A DNA stretch of 64,000 bases from Streptomyces abyssomicinicus (GCF_008974245.1 NZ_BBZI01000006.1:533125-597124), one strand, 5' to 3'. Shown: positions 17,093-27,699, counted from the first letter of the stretch. Program-made: numbers and translations. Notes: generated by a model not told the origin, from the letters alone.

Positions 17093-17134
17093 AGGGCTGT
17101 CAAGGAGTCGGAACACAGGCACGGAGGTCCGTGA

Positions 17135-18109
<975 letters not shown>

Positions 18110-18222
18110 CCGCGCCCCGACCCGCACACTTACCGATTCGCAACGCGAACGAGGCTATCCAGCTGTGTGCCGCGTCACTTACATTGCCGACGCCAACAAG
18201 CCAGAGGCAATGGAGCTGTTCG

Positions 18223-18504
18223 ATGTCCGAATCATCAGGGGCAGGCGGAGGGACGGTGACCCCCGTGCGGGTCGTCATCGCGCTGTGCCTGCTCGCGCCC
18301 TTCGTGGCGATGCTGTGGGTGGGGTCCTACGCGAAGGTCGAACCGACCTTCATCGGCATCCCGTTCTTCTACTGGTACCAGATGGCGTGGGTCCTTATCT
18401 CCACCGCGCTCACCATGATCGCCTACGTCCTGTGGCGCCGTGACCAGCGCGGTCGCGCCGCCTCCCGTCACTCCTCCACGAAGGACGGGGGTGCGTCGTC
18501 ATGA
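18223..18504 (+). CDS. DUF3311 small membrane protein, symporter partner
   Basis: 93 residues with two hydrophobic segments (about 18-38 and 50-72), the pattern of DUF3311 proteins that almost always precede a sodium:solute symporter. The stop overlaps the symporter start by 4 bases (ATGA at 18501), so translation is coupled. It may help assemble or regulate the symporter. ATG 18223 is favoured as the start; an out-of-frame ATG at 18211 lies nearby. Confidence 0.83.
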   Translation: MSESSGAGGGTVTPVRVVIALCLLAPFVAMLWVGSYAKVEPTFIGIPFFYWYQMAWVLISTALTMIAYVLWRRDQRGRAASRHSSTKDGGASS

Positions 18505-20126
18505 CCGAGGGCGTGAACGTCGTCGCACTGGTCGTCTTCTGCCTCTTCTTCGTCGCCGTCACCGTGATGGGCTTCCTGGCGGCGAAGTGGCGCAAGGCCG
18601 CGAACGAGAACTCGCTGGACGAATGGGGCCTGGGCGGCCGCTCGTTCGGCACCTGGATCACCTGGTTCCTGCTGGGTGGCGACCTCTACACCGCGTACAC
18701 CTTCGTCGCCGTCCCGGCGGCCATCTACGCGGGTGGCGCGGCCGGCTTCTTCGCGGTGCCGTACACCATCCTGGTGTACCCGCTGATCTTCACCTTCCTG
18801 CCCCGCCTGTGGTCGGTCTCGCACCGCCACGGCTACGTGACCACCTCGGACTTCGTCCGCGGCCGGTACGGCTCCAAGGGCCTCTCCCTCGCGGTGGCGA
18901 TCACCGGCATCCTCGCCACGATGCCGTACATCGCGCTGCAGCTCGTCGGCATCCAGGCGGTGCTGGACGTGATGGGCGTCGGCGGCGGGGAGAACACCCA
19001 CTGGTTCATCAAGGACCTGCCGCTGCTCATCGCCTTCGGTGTGCTGGCCGCCTACACGTACTCCTCCGGCCTGCGGGCGCCCGCGCTGATCGCGTTCGTC
19101 AAGGACACCCTGATCTACCTCGTGATCGCCGTGGCGATCATCTACATCCCGATCAAGCTGGGCGGCTTCGACGCCATCTTCGAGGCGGCGAGTGGCAAGT
19201 TCGAGGCCATCAACCCGGTCACCGAGAAGCCGACCGGCGCCCTCGTGCCGGCCGAGCCGGGCCAGTGGACCTACGCCACCCTGGCGCTCGGTTCCGCGCT
19301 CGCGCTGTTCATGTACCCGCACTCGATCACCGCGACGCTCTCCTCCAAGAGCCGTGAGGTCATCCGCCGCAACACCACCATCCTGCCGCTCTACTCGCTG
19401 ATGCTGGGCCTGCTGGCGCTGCTCGGCTTCATGGCCATCGCGGCCGGCATCAAGGTGGCCAACGGCCAGCTGGCCATCCCGCAGCTCTTCGAGAGCATGT
19501 TCCCGAGCTGGTTCGCCGGCGTCGCCTTCGCCGCCATCGGCATCGGCGCGCTGGTCCCTGCGGCGATCATGTCCATCGCCGCGGCCAACCTGTTCACCCG
19601 GAACATCTACAAGGACTTCCTGAAGCCGGACGCCACGCCGGAGCAGGAGACCAAGGTCTCGAAGATCGTCTCGCTGCTGGTGAAGGTCGGCGCGCTGGTC
19701 TTCGTCCTCGGCATGGACAAGACGGTCGCCATCAACTTCCAGCTGCTGGGCGGCATCTGGATCCTGCAGACCTTCCCGGCCCTGGTCGGCGGCCTGTTCA
19801 CCCGCTGGTTCCACCGCTGGGCCCTGATCGCCGGCTGGGCGGTCGGCATGATCTACGGCACCTACCAGGCGTACCAGGTCTCCTCCCCGACGCAGAAGCA
19901 CTTCGGCGGCTCCTCCGCCGAGATGCCGCTGATCGGCGAGATCGGCTACATCGGCTTCACGGCCATCGTCCTGAACGTGCTCGTCACCGTGGTCCTCACC
20001 TTCGTCCTCCGCGCCGCCAAGGCGCCGGACGGCGTCGACGAGACCAGCCCGTCGGACTACACCGCCGACGCCGGCGACCGGGGCGTCGACCCGGAAGTCC
20101 CGCCGGTCACCGCCCCCACGCACTGA
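18501..20126 (+). CDS. mctP: Sodium:solute symporter, monocarboxylate (MctP-like)
   Basis: 541 residues with about thirteen membrane segments, a member of the SSS family. The stretch ENSLDEWGLGGRSFGTWITW near residue 35 and the first helices around GGDLYTAYTFVAVPA are typical of the MctP/YodF branch, which takes up pyruvate, lactate or acetate with a cation. The C-terminus is a short acidic tail. It is translated with the DUF3311 gene ahead of it. The exact substrate is inferred from family only. Confidence 0.85.
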   Translation: MTEGVNVVALVVFCLFFVAVTVMGFLAAKWRKAANENSLDEWGLGGRSFGTWITWFLLGGDLYTAYTFVAVPAAIYAGGAAGFFAVPYTILVYPLIFTFLPRLWSVSHRHGYVTTSDFVRGRYGSKGLSLAVAITGILATMPYIALQLVGIQAVLDVMGVGGGENTHWFIKDLPLLIAFGVLAAYTYSSGLRAPALIAFVKDTLIYLVIAVAIIYIPIKLGGFDAIFEAASGKFEAINPVTEKPTGALVPAEPGQWTYATLALGSALALFMYPHSITATLSSKSREVIRRNTTILPLYSLMLGLLALLGFMAIAAGIKVANGQLAIPQLFESMFPSWFAGVAFAAIGIGALVPAAIMSIAAANLFTRNIYKDFLKPDATPEQETKVSKIVSLLVKVGALVFVLGMDKTVAINFQLLGGIWILQTFPALVGGLFTRWFHRWALIAGWAVGMIYGTYQAYQVSSPTQKHFGGSSAEMPLIGEIGYIGFTAIVLNVLVTVVLTFVLRAAKAPDGVDETSPSDYTADAGDRGVDPEVPPVTAPTH

Positions 20127-21008
20127 CCCGTCCCGTCCGTTCCGGTTCCGCGGCCCCGCGCACCCACGTGCCCGGGGCCGCGACCCGTCCGGGCCCTCGC
20201 CCCGACCCCCCGCCGGGCCCTCAGCCGCTCCAGCCTCCGACCCGGCTCCCGGCCACCTGAACTCCCGGACCGCGAACCGGCCGTCGCCCTCCGGCCCGTA
20301 CCCCGACTCCCGTTCTCCCGGCCCGCGACAGGCCGTCGGCTCCCGGTCCGCCCTCCGGCCCTGCTCCCGAACGCGAACGGCCGCTGACCGGGCGCGACTC
20401 CCGGCAGCCGGCCCTCGGCACCCGGCACCCTCGGCCCCAACCCCCCGGGCCGCGGAGCCCGCCCGGAACCCGAGCCACGCCACGGTCCCCGAACCCCGAA
20501 CCCGTCAGGACCCCCGGCCGCCGAACCGACGCCGGCTCCACTTCCGGCTCCATCCCCAGCTCCAGTACCGGCACCAGCTCCGGCCCCCTGGGCCCTGCCC
20601 CCCATGCCGCGGAACCCGTCCCGGCCTGCGCCACGGTCCCCGAACCCGTCAGAGCCCCCGGCCGCCCACACCCGCTCCACTCCCGGCACCGGCACCGGCA
20701 CCGGCTCCAGATCCGGCACCGGCACCGGCACAGGCTCCGGCTCTGCTCCGGCTCCGGCTCCGGCAGGGGCACGGGCTCCGGCCTCGGCTCTCCGGTACCG
20801 GCCTCCTGCCCCAGGCCCTCGGCTCCCCGGCTCCCCCGGTGGTCTCCGGCCCCCTCTCCCGGCTTCCGGCCGCGACTCGCCGCTCCCGGCCCCCTGGTGT
20901 CGGCCCCGCCCTCGGCTGCGGGGCTCACGGGCTCGGGCCAGGACCTGGGATTCCGGTTCCCGGGAGCCGGGGGCCTGGGCCCGTCGGGGTCTCGGGCATG
21001 CTGGGCGG
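20127..21008. other. Gene-free GC-rich region with simple repeats
   Basis: 882 bases. The open frames here encode Gly/Ala/Pro/Arg low-complexity sequence without start context and are rejected. It contains an imperfect direct repeat of about 36-43 bases (20479-20521 and 20630-20665, both beginning CCACGGTCCCCGAACC), a hexanucleotide tract of GGCACC and GGCTCC units (about 20684-20770), and many scattered CCCGGCTCC-type words. No promoter, RNA gene or terminator was recognised apart from the region serving as the 5' flank of the acetyltransferase. Confidence 0.7.
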
Positions 21009-21518
21009 ATGGACATCACCATCCGCCCCGCGCTCGACGCCGAGTTCGACGCCCTCGGTGAGATCACCGCGCGCGCCTACCTGGACGACGGACTACTCGC
21101 CTTCGACAGCGGCGACGCCTACCGCGACGCGCTCCGGGACGTGCGCGCCCGGGCCACCACCCCCGGCGCGGAGGTGCTGGTCGCGGTGGACGGCGACCGG
21201 CTCCTCGGCAACGTCACCTTCGTCGCCGGAGGGCCTCTCGCCGACATAGCCGCACCGGACGAGGCCGAGATCCGCATGCTCGCGGTGTCCGGCGAGGCCC
21301 GCGGCCGCGGGGCCGGCGAGGCCTTGGTCCGCCACTGCGCCGACCGTGCCCGCGCCCTGGACGGCTGCCGCCGGCTGGTGCTCTCCACCCAGCCGGGGAT
21401 GCGCGCCGCCCACCGCCTCTACGAACGCCTCGGCTTCGTGCGGGCGCCGCACCGCGACTGGAACCCGCTCCCCGACATCCCCCACTTCGCCTTGCTGGCC
21501 TACGAGTTGACGATCTGA
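21009..21518 (+). CDS. GNAT-family N-acetyltransferase
   Basis: 169 residues from ATG 21009. The acetyl-CoA binding region is the motif EIRMLAVSGEARGRGAGEAL near residues 93-112 (the R-G-x-G-x-G/A pyrophosphate loop is RGRGAG), and the C-terminal LYERLGFVRAP is the usual end of the fold. It transfers an acetyl group to an unidentified amine. It is a single-gene unit followed by a weak hairpin; the low-complexity 882 bases before it give no hint of function. Confidence 0.87.
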   Translation: MDITIRPALDAEFDALGEITARAYLDDGLLAFDSGDAYRDALRDVRARATTPGAEVLVAVDGDRLLGNVTFVAGGPLADIAAPDEAEIRMLAVSGEARGRGAGEALVRHCADRARALDGCRRLVLSTQPGMRAAHRLYERLGFVRAPHRDWNPLPDIPHFALLAYELTI

Positions 21519-21530
21519 CGATCCGCGGCG

Positions 21531-21567
21531 CCGGAACCTCCCGGAGCGTCCGGAGCGTCCGGTTCCG
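21531..21567 (+). terminator. Weak terminator after the acetyltransferase gene
   Basis: CCGGAACC and GGTTCCG can pair in a 7-bp stem around a long loop that itself contains TCCGGA, 13 bases after the stop codon. No U-tract follows. Confidence 0.4.
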
Positions 21568-21696
21568 TCATCGGAACGCCGCAGATCCTTCGCCGCAGAC
21601 GGTGTTGACGCGCGTAGCCCATCGGCCCCACTCTTGCAGCGGCGCCCCGGCAACCCCCCGGCGCCGCCCCCACCGATCCACGGTCAGGAGGCCGCA

Positions 21697-22431
21697 ATGA
21701 TCAGACGCATGTCCCGCGCGCTCATCAGTTTTGTCATGATCCTGGCAGGTGCAGTGGTCGGCGTCGGTGCCACCGCCGGCACCGCGCACGCCGACGAGTG
21801 CTACACCTGGAGCCGCTCCCTCTCCGAGGGCGCGTCCGGTGCCGACGTGACCCAGTTGCAGATCCGGGTCGCGGGCTGGGTGACTTCCGGCGAACGGCTC
21901 TCCTACGACGGCGTGTACGGCGCCCGCACCAAGGCCGCCGTCGCCAAGTTCCAGGCGGCGTACGGCCTGGCCGCGGACGGCGTCGCCGGCCCGAACACCT
22001 TCAGCAAGATCTACGCGCTGCAGGACGCCGACTGCACGCCGATCCACTTCACCTACGCCGAGCTGAACAAGTGCAACTCGGACTGGTCGGGCGGCGCGGT
22101 CTCGGCGGCCACCGCCAAGTCCAACGCGCTGAAGACCATGTGGAAGCTGGAGGCCATGCGGCACGCGCTGGGCGACGTGCCGATCACCGTCTCCAGCGGC
22201 TTCCGTTCCAACTCCTGCAACAGCGCGGTGGGCGGGGCGGCGGGCAGCCGTCACACGTACGGTGACGCCGCCGACCTGACCGGCTCCCCGAGCTTCTGCC
22301 GCCTCGCGCAGCAGGCCCGCACCCACGGGTTCTCGGAGATCCTCGGCCCGGGCTACCCCGGCCACAACGACCACACCCACGTGGCGCACGACCCGTCGCC
22401 GTTCTGGGACGCCCCGAACTGCGGCATCTGA
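21697..22431 (+). CDS. Secreted zinc D-Ala-D-Ala carboxypeptidase / M15A peptidase with peptidoglycan-binding domain
   Basis: 244 residues from ATG 21697, with a signal peptide of about 31 residues ending in GTAHA|DE. Residues about 35-105 are a PG_binding_1 domain (GADVTQLQIRVAGW, VAKFQAAYGLAADGVAGP). The rest is the M15A catalytic domain: SRHTYGDAADL supplies the first zinc His and Asp, and HNDHTHVAHD the second zinc histidine. It trims peptide stems of cell-wall peptidoglycan outside the cell, like the Streptomyces albus G enzyme. It is followed by a clear hairpin terminator. Confidence 0.92.
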   Translation: MIRRMSRALISFVMILAGAVVGVGATAGTAHADECYTWSRSLSEGASGADVTQLQIRVAGWVTSGERLSYDGVYGARTKAAVAKFQAAYGLAADGVAGPNTFSKIYALQDADCTPIHFTYAELNKCNSDWSGGAVSAATAKSNALKTMWKLEAMRHALGDVPITVSSGFRSNSCNSAVGGAAGSRHTYGDAADLTGSPSFCRLAQQARTHGFSEILGPGYPGHNDHTHVAHDPSPFWDAPNCGI

Positions 22432-22463
22432 TCCCGCCGGCGACGGCGGCAGCACCTACGCGG

Positions 22464-22491
22464 AAGGCCGGGCTCCTGGGGGCCCGGCCTT
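22464..22491 (+). terminator. Hairpin terminator after the M15 peptidase gene
   Basis: AAGGCCGGG and CCCGGCCTT form a perfect 9-bp stem with a 10-base loop. It lies between the peptidase and the convergent deformylase gene and could serve both. Confidence 0.8.
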
Positions 22492-22560
22492 CTGCGCGCG
22501 TGTACGGGGAACGGATCGGTCGTCCACGACCGCGTCCGCGACCACGACCGCGAGGTGGCG

Positions 22561-23211
22561 TCAGTCGTTCGCGACCACGGGGTAGCGCGGCTCGTTCTCC
22601 TCCATCTGCCGCAGCGCGTTCTTCCGCTCGCGCTTGGAGAGACGGTCGATGTACAGGTAGCCGTACAGGTGGTCCGTCTCGTGCTGGAGGCAGCGGGCGA
22701 AGTAGCCGGTGCCGCGCACCTTGACCGGGTTGCCGTACTCGTCCTGGCCGGTGACCTCGGCGAAGTCCGGACGGGCCAGCGGCGCGTAGGCGGTCGGCAC
22801 CGAGAGGCAGCCCTCGTTGCTGTCGTCGAGGATCCGGCGGTCGGCGGGCAGCTCCACCAGCTTGGGGTTGCAGACCACGCCGACGTGGCGGGCGCCCTCG
22901 TCGTCCGGGCAGTCGTAGACGAAGACCTTCAGGGCCACGCCGATCTGGTTGGCGGCCAGGCCCACGCCCTCGGCGGTGCGCTGGCTGGCGAACATGTCGT
23001 CGACCAGCTTGCGCAGCTCGTCGTCGAACTCGGTGACGTCCCGGCACTCCTTGTGCAGGACCGGGTTGCCGACGACCGTGATGGGACGCGAGGTGCCGCG
23101 CCCGCGGTACGCGCTCTCGCGCTCCTCGCAGTCCTCGGTGTCGATGACGTAACCCTCGTCGTCCACGGGGAGCACGCCCGCGTGCTGCTGATCGGTCTCC
23201 TGCTGCGCCAT
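22561..23211 (-). CDS. def: Peptide deformylase
   Basis: 216 residues. All three deformylase motifs are present: [10 protein letters not shown] (I), EGCLSVP (II) with the metal cysteine, and QHETDHLYG (III) with the two metal histidines and catalytic glutamate. It removes the formyl group from nascent N-termini in the cytosol. The N-terminal extension of about 40 residues, acidic and rich in E/D, is longer than in E. coli but usual for one streptomycete paralogue. Start ATG 23211. Confidence 0.95.
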   Translation of the reverse strand: MAQQETDQQHAGVLPVDDEGYVIDTEDCEERESAYRGRGTSRPITVVGNPVLHKECRDVTEFDDELRKLVDDMFASQRTAEGVGLAANQIGVALKVFVYDCPDDEGARHVGVVCNPKLVELPADRRILDDSNEGCLSVPTAYAPLARPDFAEVTGQDEYGNPVKVRGTGYFARCLQHETDHLYGYLYIDRLSKRERKNALRQMEENEPRYPVVAND

Positions 23212-23296
23212 GCCCGACGTATGCCTTCCTCGGTGTCCACGTCCCTGACAGACGCATAGCCTACGGGGCGGGCGCGTGCCCGCGGTCCCATGGCCG

Positions 23297-24277
23297 TCAG
23301 CAGACCTCCTCGAGGTCCCGCCAGTCCCGGGTGTCCGGGCTGTCGGCCACCCAGCCGTCCAGCAGCCCGCGCACCAGCGGGGCCGGGGCCGCCACGCCGC
23401 ACTCGCGTTCCGGCACCCACAGCTGCCCGTCGGTGCGGTACCCGAGCGGGCCGGGCTGGCCGGGCTCGCTGTGGTCGTGCGGGTCCAGGTGCTCGCCGTC
23501 GCCCTCGACGGACGCCATCCGCGACTCCGAGCACATCCGGCACAGCAGCCGCACCGACGACGACCAGTCCTCGGCCGCGAATCCCGCGTCGGCGGCGAGC
23601 GCCTCCAGCGCGTCCCGGTCCTCCTCCGAGGCGGCCTCCAGCAGCACCACCCAGGTCGGCACCGGGGACGGCGCCCAGAGCTCGATCTCGTCGAAGACCG
23701 GGAAGCTGTGGCCGGTGGCGGTGGTCCGCTCGCCGTGCGGCACGCCGTCGTGCAGGACGACCTCGCCCCAGCGGCGGCCGGAGGACGGCAGCGGGATGGA
23801 GAGCACCTCGATCCGCGCCGGGTCCAGGCGGCGTCCCCAGACCACCTCGGCCTCGCCCTCCGGGGAGAGCCGGACGGCCGCGCTGCCCAGCTCCATCCCG
23901 GTGGGCGGCCCGGAGGCGGCGGAGCCGCCCGGTACCCGCAGCCCGTACTCCTGCCAGGCGCGACGGGCGAGCGGCCAGTCCTGCAGGGCGGTCGCGGCGA
24001 TGCCGACGTTCCACCAGTCCGGGGCCCCGGTGTCCCGGTCGAGCAGGGCCACCGCGCGCAGCCCGGCGGCGCGGGCCTGCTCCCAGTCGTGCCGGAACTT
24101 GTGCAGCAGTGCCAGGTTGAACCAGGACTCGGACAGCCAGGGCTCGAGGTCGGCGGCGCGCGTCAGGAGCGCGCCCGCGTCCTCGTACCGGCCGTCCCCG
24201 ATCAGCGTGAACGCGCGGTCCGTGGCCTGCCGCCAGGAGGCGGAGGGCCGGTGCCGTCCCTTGCCGAAGATCCTCAC
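23297..24277 (-). CDS. Tetratricopeptide-repeat protein of unknown function
   Basis: 326 residues from GTG 24277 (an in-frame ATG at 24379 would overlap the preceding gene by 8 bases but has no ribosome site). Residues about 10-105 contain two to three TPR-like helical pairs ([40 protein letters not shown]). The C-terminal part contains CRMCSES and PERECG, where paired cysteines could bind metal. The family is conserved in streptomycetes with no assigned role. It is downstream of the two HD-domain genes on the same strand, possibly in one transcript. Confidence 0.78.
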   Translation of the reverse strand: MRIFGKGRHRPSASWRQATDRAFTLIGDGRYEDAGALLTRAADLEPWLSESWFNLALLHKFRHDWEQARAAGLRAVALLDRDTGAPDWWNVGIAATALQDWPLARRAWQEYGLRVPGGSAASGPPTGMELGSAAVRLSPEGEAEVVWGRRLDPARIEVLSIPLPSSGRRWGEVVLHDGVPHGERTTATGHSFPVFDEIELWAPSPVPTWVVLLEAASEEDRDALEALAADAGFAAEDWSSSVRLLCRMCSESRMASVEGDGEHLDPHDHSEPGQPGPLGYRTDGQLWVPERECGVAAPAPLVRGLLDGWVADSPDTRDWRDLEEVC

Positions 24278-24371
24278 GATTCCCGCCTGCCAGTTCTGTG
24301 GAGCGGACCGGTCCCTGCCCCCGTGGGCCCGCTCACCCGCATCCAACCACGGACGGTCGGACGGTCGCTCA

Positions 24372-25700
24372 TTACCCATGGGTTACCCAGCCGGGGGCAG
24401 CCTCAGACCGGGCGGTTCCCTGCTTCGCGGCGGCGCCCGGTCCGGGCACCGCGACGCCGGCCGGGTCACGGAGCAGCACCCTGGCCAGCGACTCGACCAC
24501 GTCGGGGGCGTAGGTGCCGGCCGTGCCGAGGCGCAGCTCCTCCAGGGCGCGCAGGCGGGCGGCGGCGTCGGGAGCGCGCCGGGCCATCTCCTCGTAGGCG
24601 TTGGCGGCCCGCACGATGCGCGCCGCCGGCGGCTGCCGGGTCCACGGCTCGGCCTGGGCCTCGACGACGGCGGCCACCCGGGGGTCGACGCCGGTCTGAC
24701 GGACGACCGCGCCGCCGAGGAGCGCCATCCGCCGCTGCTCCGCCGCGGACAGCCGGGCGGTGGCGCCGCCCGGCACCGGGTCGACGAGGCCGAGCTGGCC
24801 GATGTCGTGCATCAGCGCCGCGTACTCCAGCACGGTGAGGTCGGAGCCGGTCAGTCCCATGTCGCGGCCGACCGCCAGGCTCAGCGCGGCCACCCGGTGG
24901 GCGTGCCCGTGCGGGGTGTACCCGGCGACCTCGGTGGCACGGGCCAGGGAAACGATGGTCTGCCGGCAGGTCGTGCGGACGGCGGCGTAGCGCCGGAAGG
25001 CCAGCTGGACGAGGAGCAGCGGGACGCAGAAGACCGGCAGCGCCGACAGCCCGACGGCGTCCACCGCGAAGGCGATCACCGTCCCGGAGGAGCCGGTGAC
25101 CGAGCTCATGCGGGTGGTCCCGCGCAGTTCCTCCCGCAGCGCCGGTCCGAACGTCCGTCCGGTACGGGAGTGCACGAGGACGGCGCCGGCCACCGAGTCG
25201 CACAGCGCGGAGAGCAGCAGCACGACGATCACCAGCAGGACGTGTCCCGGGCCGGGTCCGGGCGCGTCGGGGGCGGGGGCGGTCAGCGGCCGGCAGCAGA
25301 CGGCGATGAAGCCGACGGCGAGCACCCGGCGGGCCAGGTGGTCGCCGGTGGTCCGGCCGCCGGGCCGGGGGCGGGCGATGTGCGGGATCCGGCCGACCAG
25401 CGTGGCGACGGCGACCACGGCGACCACCTGGGTCACGGCGGCGGGCGCGAGCAACGCGTAGGCCAGGGCCCCGGCGGCGCCGACCGGGGCGGGATCGCGT
25501 TCCTCGGGCAGGCAGTCGGGCAGCCGGAGCAGCTCGCCGAAGGCGATGAACACGAAGAAGACGAAGGCGGTCTCCCGGCCGGCGAAGCCGTTCCGGAGCA
25601 TGTCGCCGACCGAGACGAGCGCGAGCAGCGCGGCGGCGGTGTACAACGCGGCGCGGAACAGGGGGCCGAGGCGCGGGGCGGGCGGGCGGCGCGGACTCAC
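24372..25700 (-). CDS. Membrane protein with degenerate HD domain
   Basis: 442 residues from GTG 25700, which overlaps the upstream HD-GYP stop by 4 bases (GTGA). About six hydrophobic segments fill residues 15-215. A cytoplasmic HD-type domain follows, with ARATEVAGYTPHGHAHRVA and the dyad LMHDIGQLG. Relative to HD-GYP enzymes, the lysine after HDxG is replaced by Gln and the DGxGYP motif is absent, so phosphodiesterase activity is doubtful. It may be a partner or regulator of the HD-GYP protein encoded just upstream. Confidence 0.8.
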   Translation of the reverse strand: MSPRRPPAPRLGPLFRAALYTAAALLALVSVGDMLRNGFAGRETAFVFFVFIAFGELLRLPDCLPEERDPAPVGAAGALAYALLAPAAVTQVVAVVAVATLVGRIPHIARPRPGGRTTGDHLARRVLAVGFIAVCCRPLTAPAPDAPGPGPGHVLLVIVVLLLSALCDSVAGAVLVHSRTGRTFGPALREELRGTTRMSSVTGSSGTVIAFAVDAVGLSALPVFCVPLLLVQLAFRRYAAVRTTCRQTIVSLARATEVAGYTPHGHAHRVAALSLAVGRDMGLTGSDLTVLEYAALMHDIGQLGLVDPVPGGATARLSAAEQRRMALLGGAVVRQTGVDPRVAAVVEAQAEPWTRQPPAARIVRAANAYEEMARRAPDAAARLRALEELRLGTAGTYAPDVVESLARVLLRDPAGVAVPGPGAAAKQGTARSEAAPGWVTHG

Positions 25701-27217
25701 CGGGCGGCACCTTCGCCGGGCCCGCGGGCGCGGACACCGGGGGCGGGGGCCCGGCCGACGGCGACGGCGGTGCCCCCGGCCGGTGCGGTGGGCCCCGGGG
25801 GCGCGGCGGCGGCGTCGCCGGACGGGGCGGCGGACTCGGCGGCGGACTCGGTGGCGGCCGGGACCCGGCAGGGGGGCGCGGGCGGGGCCCCGCCCGCCGG
25901 CGCGGCAGACGGCACGGCAGACGGCGCGGCGGGAGGCGCGGCGGCCGGCGCGGGTTCGTCGGAGGTGACCACGGGGTTCCAGCCGTGGCGGGCCAGCGCG
26001 CCGGTGAGGGCGGTGACCATGCGGGGGTCGAACTGGGTGCCCGCGCAGCGGGCGAGTTCCTCGAGGGCGGCGGCGACGGGCCGGGCGCGGCGGTAGGAGC
26101 GGGTGGAGGTCATCGCGTCGAAGGCGTCGGCGACGGCGACCACCCGCGCGCACTCGGGGATCCGGCACCCCGACAGCCCGTACGGGTAACCACTGCCGTC
26201 GAGCCGTTCGTGGTGGTGGAGGATGGCGGCCCGGGCCTCCTCCAGGAAGCCGATGCCGCGGGTCATCTCGTGCCCGTACTCGGGGTGCAGTTCGATGGCC
26301 CGGCGCTCCGCCGGGGTCAGCGGGCCCTCCTTGCGGAGCAGCCGGGTGGGGACGCCGATCTTCCCGACGTCGTGCAGGATGCCCGCGAAGCGGATGACCT
26401 CGACCCGGTCGTCGTCCATGCCGAGCTCGCGGGCGATCATGACCGAGGCCTGTCCGACCCGCTCGCTGTGGCCGCGGGTGTAGCCGTCCTTGAGGTCGAC
26501 GGCCCGCACCAGCGCGCGGACCGTGGACCGGTGGGCGGTGCGTTCCCGGTCGGACTGCGCGAACACCCACCAGGTGACGTACATCGGCAGCAGCACCAGC
26601 AGGGCAGCCGCCGGGCCGTGCGGGGAGCGCCAGAGGACCGCCATCATCACCCCGGCGAGCCCGTGCACCGCCATCGGGGGCAGCGAGGGGACGAACCGGT
26701 GCCGCCAGGCGGCCCGCGCCGGGACCCGGTCGGCGAGCATCCTCATCGCGCCGTCCAGCAGCGCGGCGGTGAGGCAGAACACGGGCACGGCGAAGGCGGC
26801 GGCGAGCAGGGCCCGCGGCAGGTCGGAGGCGACCACGGCGTCCCGCCCGCCGAGCACCCAGTAGGTCCAGGCGGTGGCGTGGACGGACAGGCACAGCGAG
26901 GCGGCCCGCCAGAGGCGGCGCAGCGGCCGCGGCGGGTCGCCGACCGGCGTGAGGAGGGTGCCCGGCACCGCGACCAGGGCGGCGGCGGGCGGCGGGAGCA
27001 GGAAGGCGGCGGCGAGCAGCACCGGATAGAAGGCGTCGAGCCCGGCCCGGCGCCCCGCCTGCCCGCAGGCGGCGTAGACCGCGGCGAGCAGCAGCACCGC
27101 CCACCACGGTGTGCGCAGCTCGGGCAGCGACAGGAGACAGGCGCCGGCGGCGGCCACGGCGGCAGCCGCGCAGACGCGCGCTCCGGCCGGAACAGATGCC
27201 GCCGGAACAGACCCCAT
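25697..27217 (-). CDS. Membrane HD-GYP domain protein, putative cyclic-di-GMP phosphodiesterase
   Basis: 506 residues. About seven membrane segments span residues 12-220, then a cytoplasmic HD-GYP domain (about 235-405) with full motifs: HSERVGQASV, the HD dyad HDVGKIGVP, and HHHERLDGSGYPYGL. HD-GYP enzymes hydrolyse c-di-GMP using a bi- or trinuclear iron site. Residues about 415-506 are a Pro/Ala/Gly-rich disordered tail. S. coelicolor is reported to have a single HD-GYP protein, encoded beside sigR; this gene occupies the same place. Substrate not demonstrated from sequence. Confidence 0.88.
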   Translation of the reverse strand: MGSVPAASVPAGARVCAAAAVAAAGACLLSLPELRTPWWAVLLLAAVYAACGQAGRRAGLDAFYPVLLAAAFLLPPPAAALVAVPGTLLTPVGDPPRPLRRLWRAASLCLSVHATAWTYWVLGGRDAVVASDLPRALLAAAFAVPVFCLTAALLDGAMRMLADRVPARAAWRHRFVPSLPPMAVHGLAGVMMAVLWRSPHGPAAALLVLLPMYVTWWVFAQSDRERTAHRSTVRALVRAVDLKDGYTRGHSERVGQASVMIARELGMDDDRVEVIRFAGILHDVGKIGVPTRLLRKEGPLTPAERRAIELHPEYGHEMTRGIGFLEEARAAILHHHERLDGSGYPYGLSGCRIPECARVVAVADAFDAMTSTRSYRRARPVAAALEELARCAGTQFDPRMVTALTGALARHGWNPVVTSDEPAPAAAPPAAPSAVPSAAPAGGAPPAPPCRVPAATESAAESAAPSGDAAAAPPGPTAPAGGTAVAVGRAPAPGVRARGPGEGAAR

Positions 27218-27317
27218 GGCGTCCCCTCCCCCGGCCCGGACCGGGGCGGTCCGGTCCGTGTCCGTTCTGCTCCGGAGAGTAGAGCGGCCGAACGGGTTAC
27301 GGGGAGCCTGATAGGTG

Positions 27318-27344
27318 AATCCGCGGGCCTATGACCCGCGGATT
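27318..27344 (-). terminator. Terminator downstream of rsrA
   Basis: AATCCGCGGG and CCCGCGGATT form a perfect 10-bp stem around CCTATGA, 20 bases beyond the rsrA stop, separating the sigR-rsrA transcript from the HD-GYP gene. Confidence 0.78.
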
Positions 27345-27363
27345 AGCACGTACGGGTGAAAGC

Positions 27364-27699
27364 TCAGGCGTCGCCGGATGACGCGGGCGTCACCGACGCG
27401 CCCTGCTGCTCCACGCCGGGTGTCACGGGACCGTGTCCGGTCTCGCCCGAGCGGATCAGCTCGATGCGGCCCATCACCTTGGCGCGCAGGTCGGCGGGTA
27501 CGTCGTCATGACCGCAGCAGCGCTTGACCAGCTTCTTCACGGCCTGCTCGAGGCCGTACTTCTCCAGGCAGGGCGAGCACTCCTCGAAGTGCTCCTCGAA
27601 CTTCGTGCAGGCCGAGTCCGGCATCTCACGGTCCAGGAACTCGTAGAGATGGTCGAGGATCTCGGCGCAGTCCGTCTCGTGCGGCTCTCCACAGCTCAT
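27364..27699 (-). CDS. rsrA: Zinc-binding redox anti-sigma factor RsrA
   Basis: 111 residues. The ZAS-family pattern is complete: Cys3, His7, Cys11, then H37-x3-C41-x2-C44 (HFEECSPC), and a vicinal Cys61-Cys62. In S. coelicolor RsrA, Cys11, His37, Cys41 and Cys44 bind zinc, and oxidation forms a disulfide involving Cys11 that releases sigma-R. Start ATG 27699 overlaps the sigR stop by 4 bases (ATGA), giving coupled, near-stoichiometric synthesis. The C-terminal 30 residues are a variable low-complexity tail. Confidence 0.95.
   Translation of the reverse strand: MSCGEPHETDCAEILDHLYEFLDREMPDSACTKFEEHFEECSPCLEKYGLEQAVKKLVKRCCGHDDVPADLRAKVMGRIELIRSGETGHGPVTPGVEQQGASVTPASSGDA

Noticed and set aside
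20057..21067. 336-residue minus-strand frame
   Set aside because: It is made of Gly-Ala-Gly and Arg-rich repeats over simple-sequence DNA, with no start context.
25701..27107. Upstream two thirds of a 911-residue minus-strand frame joined to the degenerate HD gene
   Set aside because: It overlaps the HD-GYP gene in another frame with Arg-rich noise; the real start is GTG 25700, coupled to the HD-GYP stop.
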